A stretch of 8,589 nt of DNA from JBBQER01 sp038320885 (lineage in GTDB: Bacteria; Actinomycetota; Acidimicrobiia; IMCC26256; PALSA-610), in contig JBBQER010000128.1 in the NCBI GenBank assembly GCA_038320885.1, forward strand, positions 1 through 8,589, written 5' to 3'. The position numbers and the translations under genes are program-made. Below, one piece after another: positions 1-5,200 of this stretch. The notes below the pieces were generated by a model. The model had not been told where the DNA came from. It worked only from the letters and a program-made list of their open reading frames with translations, and did no database searches. Numbering within the stretch: the stretch's first letter is position 1; every line of letters starts with the position of its first letter.

Positions 1-496
1 TGTGAAAGGTGTACATCCGGTCCGCGTCGATGCGCACCCACACCGGCCCGGAGTCGAGGAACTGCTCCCACTGCTCGCCGTACATCGGCGCGTACACCTC
101 GAGCAACGTCTGCCGGAACTCGTGATCCTTCGGATCCTTCACGTCGAGGAACACGGCGCGCCCGTGCACCGTGACCCCGAGCTGCTCGCCGGGGAGGTGG
201 GTCGCCGACACGTGCGGCCGCGCGCGGAGGTGGCGCATCCTCACAGAGTCGGGGGCCGAGCCGAAGTGGAACGCGCCGCGGAAGAAGACGCCGTCGACCG
301 CGCCCGCGAGCGGGCGACCGTCGGCCGTCACCGTGGCCGCGGTCAGCAGCGACATCCCGGTGAGCCGCGCCGCGAGGTCCGTCGCACGGAGGCGGCGCTC
401 GGGCGTGATGATCCGGTGCAGATGCTCGCCGGCGGCTGCGTCGCTGCGGTCGAGGAGATCCTGCAACGCCGCGAGATCTTCGCCGCTTTCGTGCAT
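1..496 (-). CDS. Pyridoxamine 5'-phosphate oxidase family (FMN-binding split-barrel) protein, C-terminus cut by window edge
   Basis: 165 codons are visible from an ATG at 496 to the left edge, so the C-terminus is missing. After a helical N-terminus (about residues 1-45), residues 49-59 (SLLTAATVTAD) begin the split-barrel: a beta strand, then GRPLAGAVDGVFFRGAFHFG (60-79), then a polar segment SVRMRHLRARPHVSAT (84-99), which is the usual layout of PNPOx-like proteins where Arg and Ser residues meet the flavin phosphate. A further strand follows (GVTVHGRAVFLDV, 107-119), with an aromatic-rich tail ending VWVRIDADRMYTFH. The family includes flavin or F420 oxidoreductases and haem-binding proteins; the true substrate cannot be told. 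The gene starts 4 bp after the stop of the upstream cyclase gene and has no clear ribosome binding site, so it is probably translated by coupling from that message. The family call is from recognition of the pattern, not a search. Confidence 0.8.
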   Translation of the reverse strand, partial: MHESGEDLAALQDLLDRSDAAAGEHLHRIITPERRLRATDLAARLTGMSLLTAATVTADGRPLAGAVDGVFFRGAFHFGSAPDSVRMRHLRARPHVSATHLPGEQLGVTVHGRAVFLDVKDPKDHEFRQTLLEVYAPMYGEQWEQFLDSGPVWVRIDADRMYTFH

Positions 497-500
497 CGCG

Positions 501-1433
501 CTATTTGATCGCAGTCGGTACCGCCGGCGCACCCACCGCGCCGGTGAGCGGGATCGGCGTGGCGACGAGCAGGAAGTCACATCGACCGTCGGCGGCGCAG
601 TCGGCGGCGAGCGCGTCGAGATGCCAGTTCTGACCCTGGGCCAGACCCATGTCGCGGAGGTGGATCATGTGCACCGGCATGAAGACCCGCGGGTTCTCGC
701 ACGGGTACACCTCGAACGTCATCGTGTCGGTGGCGACGAGGGCGACATCGTGATCCCGGAACCACTCGATGGACCGGGTGGAGAGCCCGGGAGACGGGTG
801 CGAGTATCGCTCCTTGTCGCCTTCCCGCAGGTAGTGCATCTGCCCGGTGCGCACGAGCACCGCGTCGCCGGAGAGCACGTCGATGCCCGCCGCGTCCGCG
901 GCGGCCGCCAGGTCGTCGCCGGTGATCGCGTAGTTGTCGTCGAAGTGGTCGACGTCGTGCAGCCGGGCGATGTCGAGCAGCAGGCCGCGGGTCGCGAGCG
1001 CGCCGACGTGCTCGATGCCGAGCCGCGTCGCGCCGTCGGCAGAAACGACGGACGCCGGCGTGTCGTTCCACAACCGCCCGTCGTAACCCGCGTGCGCGAG
1101 CGAATCGAGGTGCGTCGCCGCCTGCGATCCCATCCGGAACGAGTCGTCGCTGGTCGTGAAGTCGGCGGCGTCGCCGGTGAACGTGAGGTTCACCATGTAG
1201 GTGCGCAGCTCCGGGTTCACGCGCTCGGGCATGTTGGTGCTGTCCCACTGCGGACCCGTCTGGTCGAAGGGAATCGCCAGGGAGAAGGGACGGCCCGTTC
1301 GAATGGCATCGCGACCGCGCAGAACCGCTGCGGAATCGACGAGATTGAGCGTCCCGCGCTGATCATCTGGGCCCCATCGACCCCAGTTCGACACCCGGCG
1401 CGCGAGCTCGTGCAGCTCCGGCGTCAACGGCAT
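501..1433 (-). CDS. Cyclase family protein (kynurenine formamidase-like metal-dependent hydrolase, PF04199 type)
   Basis: A 310-residue protein, ATG at 1433, stop TAG at 501. The N-terminus (ELARRVSNWGRWGPDDQRGT, 6-28 region) and the block GSQAATHLDSLAHAGYDGRL (102-121) match the longer branch of the cyclase family, in which the HxDxxxH motif (H108, D110, H114) binds the metal. The later blocks ATDTMTFE (234-241), PVHMIHLRDMG (253-263) and a C-terminal LLVATPIPLTGAVGAPAVP are also typical. Members hydrolyse amides or lactones (kynurenine formamidase, isatin hydrolase and others); the substrate here is unknown. It is a cytoplasmic protein with no signal peptide. Antisense reading extends upstream to 3116, but that part overlaps aguAB and is arginine-rich low-complexity translation, so I place the start at 1433, where family similarity begins. 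It is divergent from aguA and probably co-transcribed with the PNPOx-like gene. No Shine-Dalgarno is seen; a TAGCGT box lies 8 nt upstream. Confidence 0.88.
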   Translation of the reverse strand: MPLTPELHELARRVSNWGRWGPDDQRGTLNLVDSAAVLRGRDAIRTGRPFSLAIPFDQTGPQWDSTNMPERVNPELRTYMVNLTFTGDAADFTTSDDSFRMGSQAATHLDSLAHAGYDGRLWNDTPASVVSADGATRLGIEHVGALATRGLLLDIARLHDVDHFDDNYAITGDDLAAAADAAGIDVLSGDAVLVRTGQMHYLREGDKERYSHPSPGLSTRSIEWFRDHDVALVATDTMTFEVYPCENPRVFMPVHMIHLRDMGLAQGQNWHLDALAADCAADGRCDFLLVATPIPLTGAVGAPAVPTAIK

Positions 1434-1441
1434 GGGCGCGC

Positions 1442-1447
1442 ACGCTA
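1442..1447 (-). promoter_or_regulatory. Candidate -10 box of the cyclase gene (leaderless transcript)
   Basis: On the minus strand the hexamer TAGCGT (TANNNT) is followed by 8 nt and then the ATG at 1433. This would put the transcription start at or next to the start codon. No convincing -35 is visible. Inferred from spacing only. Confidence 0.35.
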
Positions 1448-1470
1448 CCCGAGGAGTCGCGACGCTCGAC

Positions 1471-1512
1471 GCGGCGAAGCCGCCGCTCCGTGGCGAATCC
1501 GACAGTGTTCGC
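1471..1512. promoter_or_regulatory. Possible operator region between the cyclase gene and aguA: two short inverted repeats
   Basis: Two inverted repeats lie in the 96-bp divergent spacer. The first is GCGGC-GAA-GCCGC (1471-1483), roughly midway between the two proposed start points. The second is GCGAA (1493-1497) and TTCGC (1508-1512) separated by 10 nt, which would sit over the -37 to -18 region of the proposed aguA promoter. Arms of 5 bp are short and can arise by chance in DNA this GC-rich, so this is only a candidate regulator site. Confidence 0.2.
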
Positions 1513-1517
1513 GGCAG

Positions 1518-1523
1518 TAGCTT
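1518..1523 (+). promoter_or_regulatory. Candidate -10 box of the aguAB operon (leaderless transcript)
   Basis: The hexamer TAGCTT (TANNNT) is followed by 6 nt and then GTG at 1530, in frame with aguA. Transcription would begin on the start codon itself. The -35 region has no clear match. It competes with a Shine-Dalgarno reading: GAGG at 1527-1530 serving GTG 1536. Confidence 0.35.
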
Positions 1524-1529
1524 GGCGAG

Positions 1530-2537
1530 GTGGGCGTGCTCCCGAAGGCGACGATGCCGGCCGAGACCGCGCACCACGAACGCACACTCATGGCCTGGCC
1601 GACCGTCGGAATGGCCGCCGTCGGCCTGTGGGGAGACGCGGGACTCGCCGGCGCGCGCGCCGTGTACGCGGAGATCGCGCGCACGATCGCGCGCTACGAG
1701 CCGGTCACGATGATCGCGGCACCCGACGATGCCGGCGCGGCCGCGGCCGAGCTCGGGGCCACGGTCGAAGTGGTCGCGCTGACGATCGACGACTCGTGGA
1801 TACGCGATACGGGCCCGATTGTCGTCGTTGCCGGCGACGGCACCCGCCATGCGCTGCACTTTCGGTTCAACGCGTGGGGCGAGAAGTGGTCGCCGTGGGA
1901 TTCCGACGCGGCGGTCGGCGCGTCGCTTGCGAAGCACCTCGGCCTGCCGGTGCACGAGATCCCGATGGTGCTCGAAGGAGGCTCGGTCGCAGTCGACGGC
2001 GCGGGGACGCTCGTGACGACCGAGCGGTGCTTGCTCAACCCGAACCGGAACCCGCAGATGTCGCGTGTCGAGATCGAGCACACCCTGCGGAAGTCCTTCG
2101 GCGTCGAGCGCGTCGTGTGGCTCGCCGACGGGATCGCGGAGGACGACGGAACCGATGGCCACGTCGACAACGTGGTGGCCTTCTCGGCCCCCGGCCACGC
2201 GCTCATGCAAGGCTGCGCCGATGCCGACAATCCTAATCGTGCGATCGCGATCGACAACCGCAAACGGCTCGAGGCTGCCGGCATCGCAGTCACCGAGGTC
2301 CCCGCGCTGCCGTATGCACACGTTTCCGGCAGCCGGCGAATACCGGTCCCCTACGTGAACCTCTACGCACTGAACGGAGCGATCGTGGTCCCGACTGTCA
2401 ACGACCCGGCCGACACCGACGCACTCGCGATCATCGCCGAGGAATACCCGGGCCGCGAGATCATCGCGGTTCCCGGTGCGGTCCTCGCGTACGGCGGTGG
2501 CGGCGTGCACTGCATCACCCAGCAGGTGCCGGCATGA
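1530..2537 (+). CDS. aguA: Agmatine deiminase (agmatine iminohydrolase)
   Basis: Hydrolyses agmatine to N-carbamoylputrescine and ammonia, in the cytoplasm. The 335-residue product has the full set of family motifs (PF04371, guanidino-group-modifying fold): MPAE...HHERTLMAWP (9-24), DDSWIRDTGPI (87-97, with D93), FNAWGEKW (113-120), LEGGS (148-152, E149), TDGHVDNVV (208-216, H211 and D213) and the C-terminal GGGGVHCITQQ (322-332) carrying the nucleophile C328. Length is normal for the family, slightly short at the N-terminus. Start choice is uncertain: GTG 1530 sits 6 nt after a TAGCTT box (leaderless), GTG 1536 has GAGG 5 nt upstream, and ATG 1554 (the M of MPAE) has GAAGG 5 nt upstream; all retain the whole domain. 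The stop overlaps the next gene by ATGA, and that gene encodes the next enzyme of the pathway, which strongly supports the agmatine assignment over peptidylarginine deiminase. Confidence 0.94.
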   Translation: MGVLPKATMPAETAHHERTLMAWPTVGMAAVGLWGDAGLAGARAVYAEIARTIARYEPVTMIAAPDDAGAAAAELGATVEVVALTIDDSWIRDTGPIVVVAGDGTRHALHFRFNAWGEKWSPWDSDAAVGASLAKHLGLPVHEIPMVLEGGSVAVDGAGTLVTTERCLLNPNRNPQMSRVEIEHTLRKSFGVERVVWLADGIAEDDGTDGHVDNVVAFSAPGHALMQGCADADNPNRAIAIDNRKRLEAAGIAVTEVPALPYAHVSGSRRIPVPYVNLYALNGAIVVPTVNDPADTDALAIIAEEYPGREIIAVPGAVLAYGGGGVHCITQQVPA

Positions 2538-3475
2538 AGCACAGCCACGAGCTGCACACGGCCTACGACATCCCCGTCTCGCCGGCGCGTACGCAGCCGA
2601 CGACTCGCGAGCCGTTCCGAGTCGGACTCGTGCAGGAGCGGTGGTACCCCGATGCGAACGAACACCACGACCTGCTCGCGAGCGCGGTCGCGACCGCGGC
2701 GGGCGAGGGCGCGCGCCTGGTGTGCTTGCAGGAGCTGACCCTGTCACCGTATTTCGCGATCTCCGACGCGGGTCCGCGCGCGCAAGGGATCGAGCCCGAA
2801 GCGCTGCCCAGCGGACCAACGCACGCGTTTGTGGCCGAGCTCGCGGTGGAATCGCAGGTGTTCGTGCACGCGTCCCTGTACGAACGCGCTGAGTCGGAGT
2901 CGAACGGCGACCCCCTCGGCTACAACACGGCGATCGTCGTCTCGCCGGCCGGCGAGCTCGTCGCCCGCACGCGCAAGGTGCATCTCCCGACGACGGAGGG
3001 CTATTTCGAAGATTGCTACTTCCGGCCCGGCGATACCGGTTTTCCGGCGGTCGATCTCGAGGGCGCGCGCTTCGGCTTCCCCACCTGTTGGGACCAGTGG
3101 TTCCCCGAAGTTGCACGCGCGTACGCGCTCCAGGACACCGAAGTGCTCGTGTACCCCACCGCGATCGGGTCCGAGCCCGACCATCCCGCGTTCGACACCG
3201 AACCGCTCTGGGAGCAGGTGATCCGGGCCAACGGGATCACCAACGGCACGTTCATGGTCGTGCCGAATCGCGTCGGCACCGAAGGGCCCATCACGTTCTA
3301 CGGCTCGTCGTTCGTCAGCGATCCCTACGGTCGCGTGCTCGTCCAGGGGCCCCGCGATCGCCCGGCCGTGCTCGTTGCCGATCTCGATCTCGACCAGCGC
3401 CGCGACTGGCTCGCGCTGTTCCCGATGCTCGCGACCCGCCGGCCCGATACTTACGGATCGCTCACCGAGAAGTAG
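2534..3475 (+). CDS. aguB: N-carbamoylputrescine amidase (nitrilase superfamily)
   Basis: Hydrolyses N-carbamoylputrescine to putrescine, CO2 and ammonia, completing the agmatine-to-putrescine route begun by AguA. The 313-residue protein has the nitrilase-superfamily Glu-Lys-Cys triad: E67 in CLQELTLSPYF, K148 in RTRKVHLP and C185 in PTCWDQWFPEVARAYAL. The CWDQWFPE signature, together with EGYFEDCYFRPGD (155-167), is characteristic of the N-carbamoylputrescine amidase branch rather than of nitrilases or N-carbamoyl-D-amino-acid amidases. The ATG overlaps the aguA stop (ATGA), and AGG at 2524-2526 lies 7 nt upstream, so the two are translationally coupled. About 27 residues precede the first core strand (FRVGLVQ), longer than usual for AguB; there is no internal ATG or GTG that would start just before the core, so the extension seems real. 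It is polar and has no signal-peptide look. Confidence 0.93.
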   Translation: MKHSHELHTAYDIPVSPARTQPTTREPFRVGLVQERWYPDANEHHDLLASAVATAAGEGARLVCLQELTLSPYFAISDAGPRAQGIEPEALPSGPTHAFVAELAVESQVFVHASLYERAESESNGDPLGYNTAIVVSPAGELVARTRKVHLPTTEGYFEDCYFRPGDTGFPAVDLEGARFGFPTCWDQWFPEVARAYALQDTEVLVYPTAIGSEPDHPAFDTEPLWEQVIRANGITNGTFMVVPNRVGTEGPITFYGSSFVSDPYGRVLVQGPRDRPAVLVADLDLDQRRDWLALFPMLATRRPDTYGSLTEK

Positions 3476-3486
3476 GCGGGCACCCC

Positions 3487-3666
3487 GTGGCCGTGAGCGA
3501 ACGCATCGACTGCATGGAGTGCGGAGGCCGCGCGTCCCTGGTGCAGTTGCTCGATCCCGAAGCGCCGCCCGAGGCGGGCGACGTGCTCGTCTACGTGTGC
3601 GGCGACTGCTGGCAGCGATGGGACGTGGTGGTCGACATCGACGACGTCACCGAAGCCGGCGACTGA
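3487..3666 (+). CDS. Small two-CxxC zinc-ribbon-like protein downstream of aguB
   Basis: A 59-residue acidic protein, starting at GTG 3487 with AGGCGGG (3474-3480) 6 nt upstream; GTG 3493 is a less well spaced alternative. It has CMEC at residues 9-12 and CGDC at 38-41, each followed by small or aromatic residues (GG, W), the arrangement of a single zinc ribbon that binds one metal with four cysteines. Between the knuckles is LVQLLDPEAPPEAGDVLVYV, and the C-terminus WDVVVDIDDVTEAGD is strongly acidic. It lies 11 bp after the aguB stop, so it should be the third gene of the operon. I do not recognise a named family; a role as a small metal-binding adaptor or regulator is possible but unproven. 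Codon use and the paired cysteines make it a credible gene despite its size. Confidence 0.72.
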   Translation: MAVSERIDCMECGGRASLVQLLDPEAPPEAGDVLVYVCGDCWQRWDVVVDIDDVTEAGD

Positions 3667-3694
3667 CCATCCTCACGCCGGCGGCGTCGCGGTC
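3665..3694. terminator. Weak hairpin between the convergent zinc-ribbon and CrtC-like genes
   Basis: The 59-bp convergent gap contains ACGCC-GGC-GGCGT (3675-3687), enclosed by GACC (3665-3668) and GGTC (3691-3694). It could form a bulged stem acting on either strand. No T-run follows on either side, so an intrinsic terminator is not established. A second 5-bp stem (3710-3726, ACCGC/GCGGT) overlaps the CrtC-like stop codon. Confidence 0.2.
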
Positions 3695-3725
3695 CCGAGG
3701 CACAGCATCACCGCGGGCCGTGCGG

Positions 3726-4835
3726 TCAGCCGGGTGCTCCGTCGTCGCTGCGCTCGAGGCCGTACTTGGGGAAGGGCCCGAAGAAGCCGTGTTCGTGCAA
3801 CCCGTAGCCGACGTCGCCGGTGCTGGTCTCGAACCGGGCGACGTGGTCGACGACGCCATACCAACCCCAGGCTTCGAGGTCTTCCTGCTTCCACTCCCGG
3901 TACTGCACGACCAGCGGGCCGAGGTACATGCCGTGGCGCCAGTCGTCGTCCATGCCGTAGCCGGTGCCCACGGCGATGTACGCGTGGCGCAAGGGCGTGA
4001 CCGTGAGGTCGAAACCTCCGCCCGGTGCGTCGGGGAACGACAGGCGGGACGGCTTGCGCATCATGCGCGTCCCCGGCTCGAGCGTGTGCTCGAACTCCGG
4101 GCGCCCGAGCGCCTCGTGTCCACGCGCGGGATCGTTCCAGATGCGCACGGCCTCCTCGACCGCGCGCTCACCGTTCGGGTCTTCCTGCACGATGTAGAGG
4201 AGCGAGTAGTCGTCGAACTGCATCGGCGCGTAGTTCCACATGCCGGCGATCGACGGTACGCCTTCGCGTATGCCAGCCGGTTCCGTCTCGCCGACCGGGC
4301 GAATCCCCCACGAACGGTCGCGTGTCCCCTTCCACCGGTCGGGTGTCACCTTGATGGTCTCGCCCTCGACTTCGATCGTCCCCTCCCAGAAGCCGGTCTG
4401 CGCGAAGCGATGACTGTCGAACATGACGCGGCCGTGCGAACGAATGAAATGCTGAGGCTCCTCGAACGCAGGAATCGCGCCGGTCCACGTCAGGTCGAAG
4501 GCGAGCGGGTGCTCCGTCGGCTCCGTGAGCACGCGCACCTTGTGGAGCGGCTCGATCACCTCGACCCGGAACGGACCGACCGTGGTGTCCATGCGATCGC
4601 CGAGCTCCTTCGACGCGCGCAGTACACGCTGCTTGCCGCCGGAGCACACGCACGCGAACGCGTCTTGTGTCGCCAGGTTCGGGTACTGGCCCATGCCGAT
4701 GACCATGAAGAGCTCGTTGGTCGAGCCGTGCAAGTTGAAGTAGTAACGGTCGTAGAAGTTCCGATCGCTCGACGCGACGTGCGCGATGGGCGCGGCGGTC
4801 TGGTGGATGGGATAGTCGTCCATTGACGAGAGCAC
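3726..4835 (-). CDS. CrtC/AttH-like (lipocalin-fold, DUF7064/DUF7065-type) protein of unknown substrate
   Basis: A 369-residue protein rich in aromatic residues and beta-strand patterns. The block GTRDRSWGIRPVG (170-182) resembles the conserved RDxSWG motif of the hydroxyneurosporene synthase (CrtC)/AttH lipocalin-like superfamily and of the actinobacterial DUF7064/DUF7065 proteins. An N-terminal half (YDRYYFNLHGS at 28-38, ELFMVIGMGQYPN at 41-53) and a C-terminal half (HAYIAVGTGYGMDDDWRHGM at 284-303, W315, W323, W325) suggest two stacked beta-barrels. No signal peptide. CrtC proper hydrates carotenoids; that activity is not implied here, and no carotenoid genes are nearby. GTG at 4835 is chosen because GGAGGT lies immediately upstream (about 4 nt from GGAGG); ATG 4823 is the alternative, with that site 16 nt away. 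The gene follows the 71-residue ORF by 43 bp, so they are probably one transcript. The longer upstream reading to 5102 is an Arg/Ser-rich shadow. Confidence 0.72.
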   Translation of the reverse strand: MLSSMDDYPIHQTAAPIAHVASSDRNFYDRYYFNLHGSTNELFMVIGMGQYPNLATQDAFACVCSGGKQRVLRASKELGDRMDTTVGPFRVEVIEPLHKVRVLTEPTEHPLAFDLTWTGAIPAFEEPQHFIRSHGRVMFDSHRFAQTGFWEGTIEVEGETIKVTPDRWKGTRDRSWGIRPVGETEPAGIREGVPSIAGMWNYAPMQFDDYSLLYIVQEDPNGERAVEEAVRIWNDPARGHEALGRPEFEHTLEPGTRMMRKPSRLSFPDAPGGGFDLTVTPLRHAYIAVGTGYGMDDDWRHGMYLGPLVVQYREWKQEDLEAWGWYGVVDHVARFETSTGDVGYGLHEHGFFGPFPKYGLERSDDGAPG

Positions 4836-4878
4836 GGCACCTCCAGCGGGCGGATACGGGCCCTGCAGTATGCCAGCG

Positions 4879-5094
4879 TCAGGAGACCAGGCGCGCGGTC
4901 GCGGCGAAGGGGACGCGACGGATCTCGACGATGCGGCTCGTCCGGAAGGACGCGACCCGGAGCGCGAACGCCGACGCGAGGCCGCCGCCGCCGTTGCGGT
5001 CGAAGAACGTGGTGAGCGGACCTTCCTGCTCGTACGCGTCGGCGTCGAGTACCTGCGTCGTCGTCTCGTCCTCGAAGTGCACTTCGAATCCCAT
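4879..5094 (-). CDS. Hypothetical 71-residue protein, first gene of the unit with the CrtC-like gene
   Basis: ATG at 5094, stop at 4879. The sequence opens GFEVHFEDETTTQVLDADAY, an alternating beta-strand and acidic pattern, passes through EQEGPLTTFFDRNGGGG, and ends ASFRTSRIVEIRRVPFA, which reads like a closing strand. This balanced composition is what a small folded cytoplasmic protein shows, whereas the overlapping frames on both strands are arginine/serine-rich. No family recognised and no metal or membrane motif. A TACGGT box ends 6 nt before the ATG, matching the leaderless arrangement of the other unit-heading genes; GGTGA 4 nt upstream is a poor alternative ribosome site. It is followed by the CrtC-like gene on the same strand after 43 bp. 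Function unknown. Confidence 0.6.
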   Translation of the reverse strand: MGFEVHFEDETTTQVLDADAYEQEGPLTTFFDRNGGGGLASAFALRVASFRTSRIVEIRRVPFAATARLVS

Positions 5095-5100
5095 GCGGTC

Positions 5101-5106
5101 ACCGTA
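5101..5106 (-). promoter_or_regulatory. Candidate -10 box of the small-protein/CrtC-like unit
   Basis: On the minus strand TACGGT (TANNNT) is followed by 6 nt and the ATG at 5094, so the transcript would start on the codon. The expected -35 zone overlaps the first TGTGGAT repeat (5119-5127). Spacing-based inference. Confidence 0.35.
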
Positions 5107-5118
5107 CGCCGATCGACC

Positions 5119-5162
5119 TGTGGATCGCTAGGGGAACAACTTGTGGATGTCGTTGTGGATAT
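5119..5162 (+). repeat. Three direct TGTGGAT repeats (DnaA-box-like) in a divergent promoter region
   Basis: The 7-mer TGTGGAT occurs on the plus strand at 5119, 5142 and 5154 (9-mers TGTGGATCG, TGTGGATGT, TGTGGATAT). Spacings are 23 and 12 bp, close to two and one helical turns. The last two form a near-tandem 12-mer, TTGTGGATGTCG / TTGTGGATATCC. Reverse-complemented, the core is ATCCACA; the third copy matches 8 of 9 bases of the classical DnaA box TTATCCACA. The cluster lies between the two proposed divergent promoters: copy 1 falls in the -35 zone of the minus promoter, copy 3 at about -47 to -39 of the plus promoter. There is no dnaA, dnaN or AT-rich unwinding region here, so a chromosomal origin is unlikely; a shared operator is the better guess. 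Confidence 0.55.
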
Positions 5163-5187
5163 CCGCGAACGAACGCGACCGCGCTTC

Positions 5188-5193
5188 TATCCT
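5188..5193 (+). promoter_or_regulatory. Candidate -10 box of the membrane-protein gene (leaderless transcript)
   Basis: TATCCT (TANNNT) is followed by 7 nt and GTG at 5201, the codon that begins the MATLGSARTR N-terminus just before the first membrane helix. There is no Shine-Dalgarno in front of this GTG. No clear -35 hexamer is visible. Confidence 0.4.
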
Positions 5194-5200
5194 GCGCGCT

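Noticed and set aside
171..1520. 449-residue plus-strand ORF
   Set aside because: Antisense to the PNPOx-like and cyclase genes, with Arg/Val/His-rich shadow composition.
1434..3116. Minus-strand open frame continuing upstream of the cyclase gene (871 residues in all)
   Set aside because: It is antisense to aguA and aguB; the translation is arginine-rich, low in complexity and without family similarity. Cyclase similarity begins only at 1433. It is a by-product of high third-position GC.
3375..4826. 483-residue plus-strand ORF
   Set aside because: Overlaps the end of aguB, the zinc-ribbon gene and the whole CrtC-like gene in antisense; composition is typical of a shadow frame.
4836..5102. 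N-terminal extension of the CrtC-like protein (to 458 residues)
   Set aside because: Ser/Arg-rich shadow of the 71-residue ORF; the GGAGGT site points to GTG 4835.
5101..5170. Chromosomal or plasmid replication origin from the DnaA-box-like repeats
   Set aside because: Only three imperfect boxes, no AT-rich unwinding element, and no dnaA, dnaN, rnpA or rep gene nearby.
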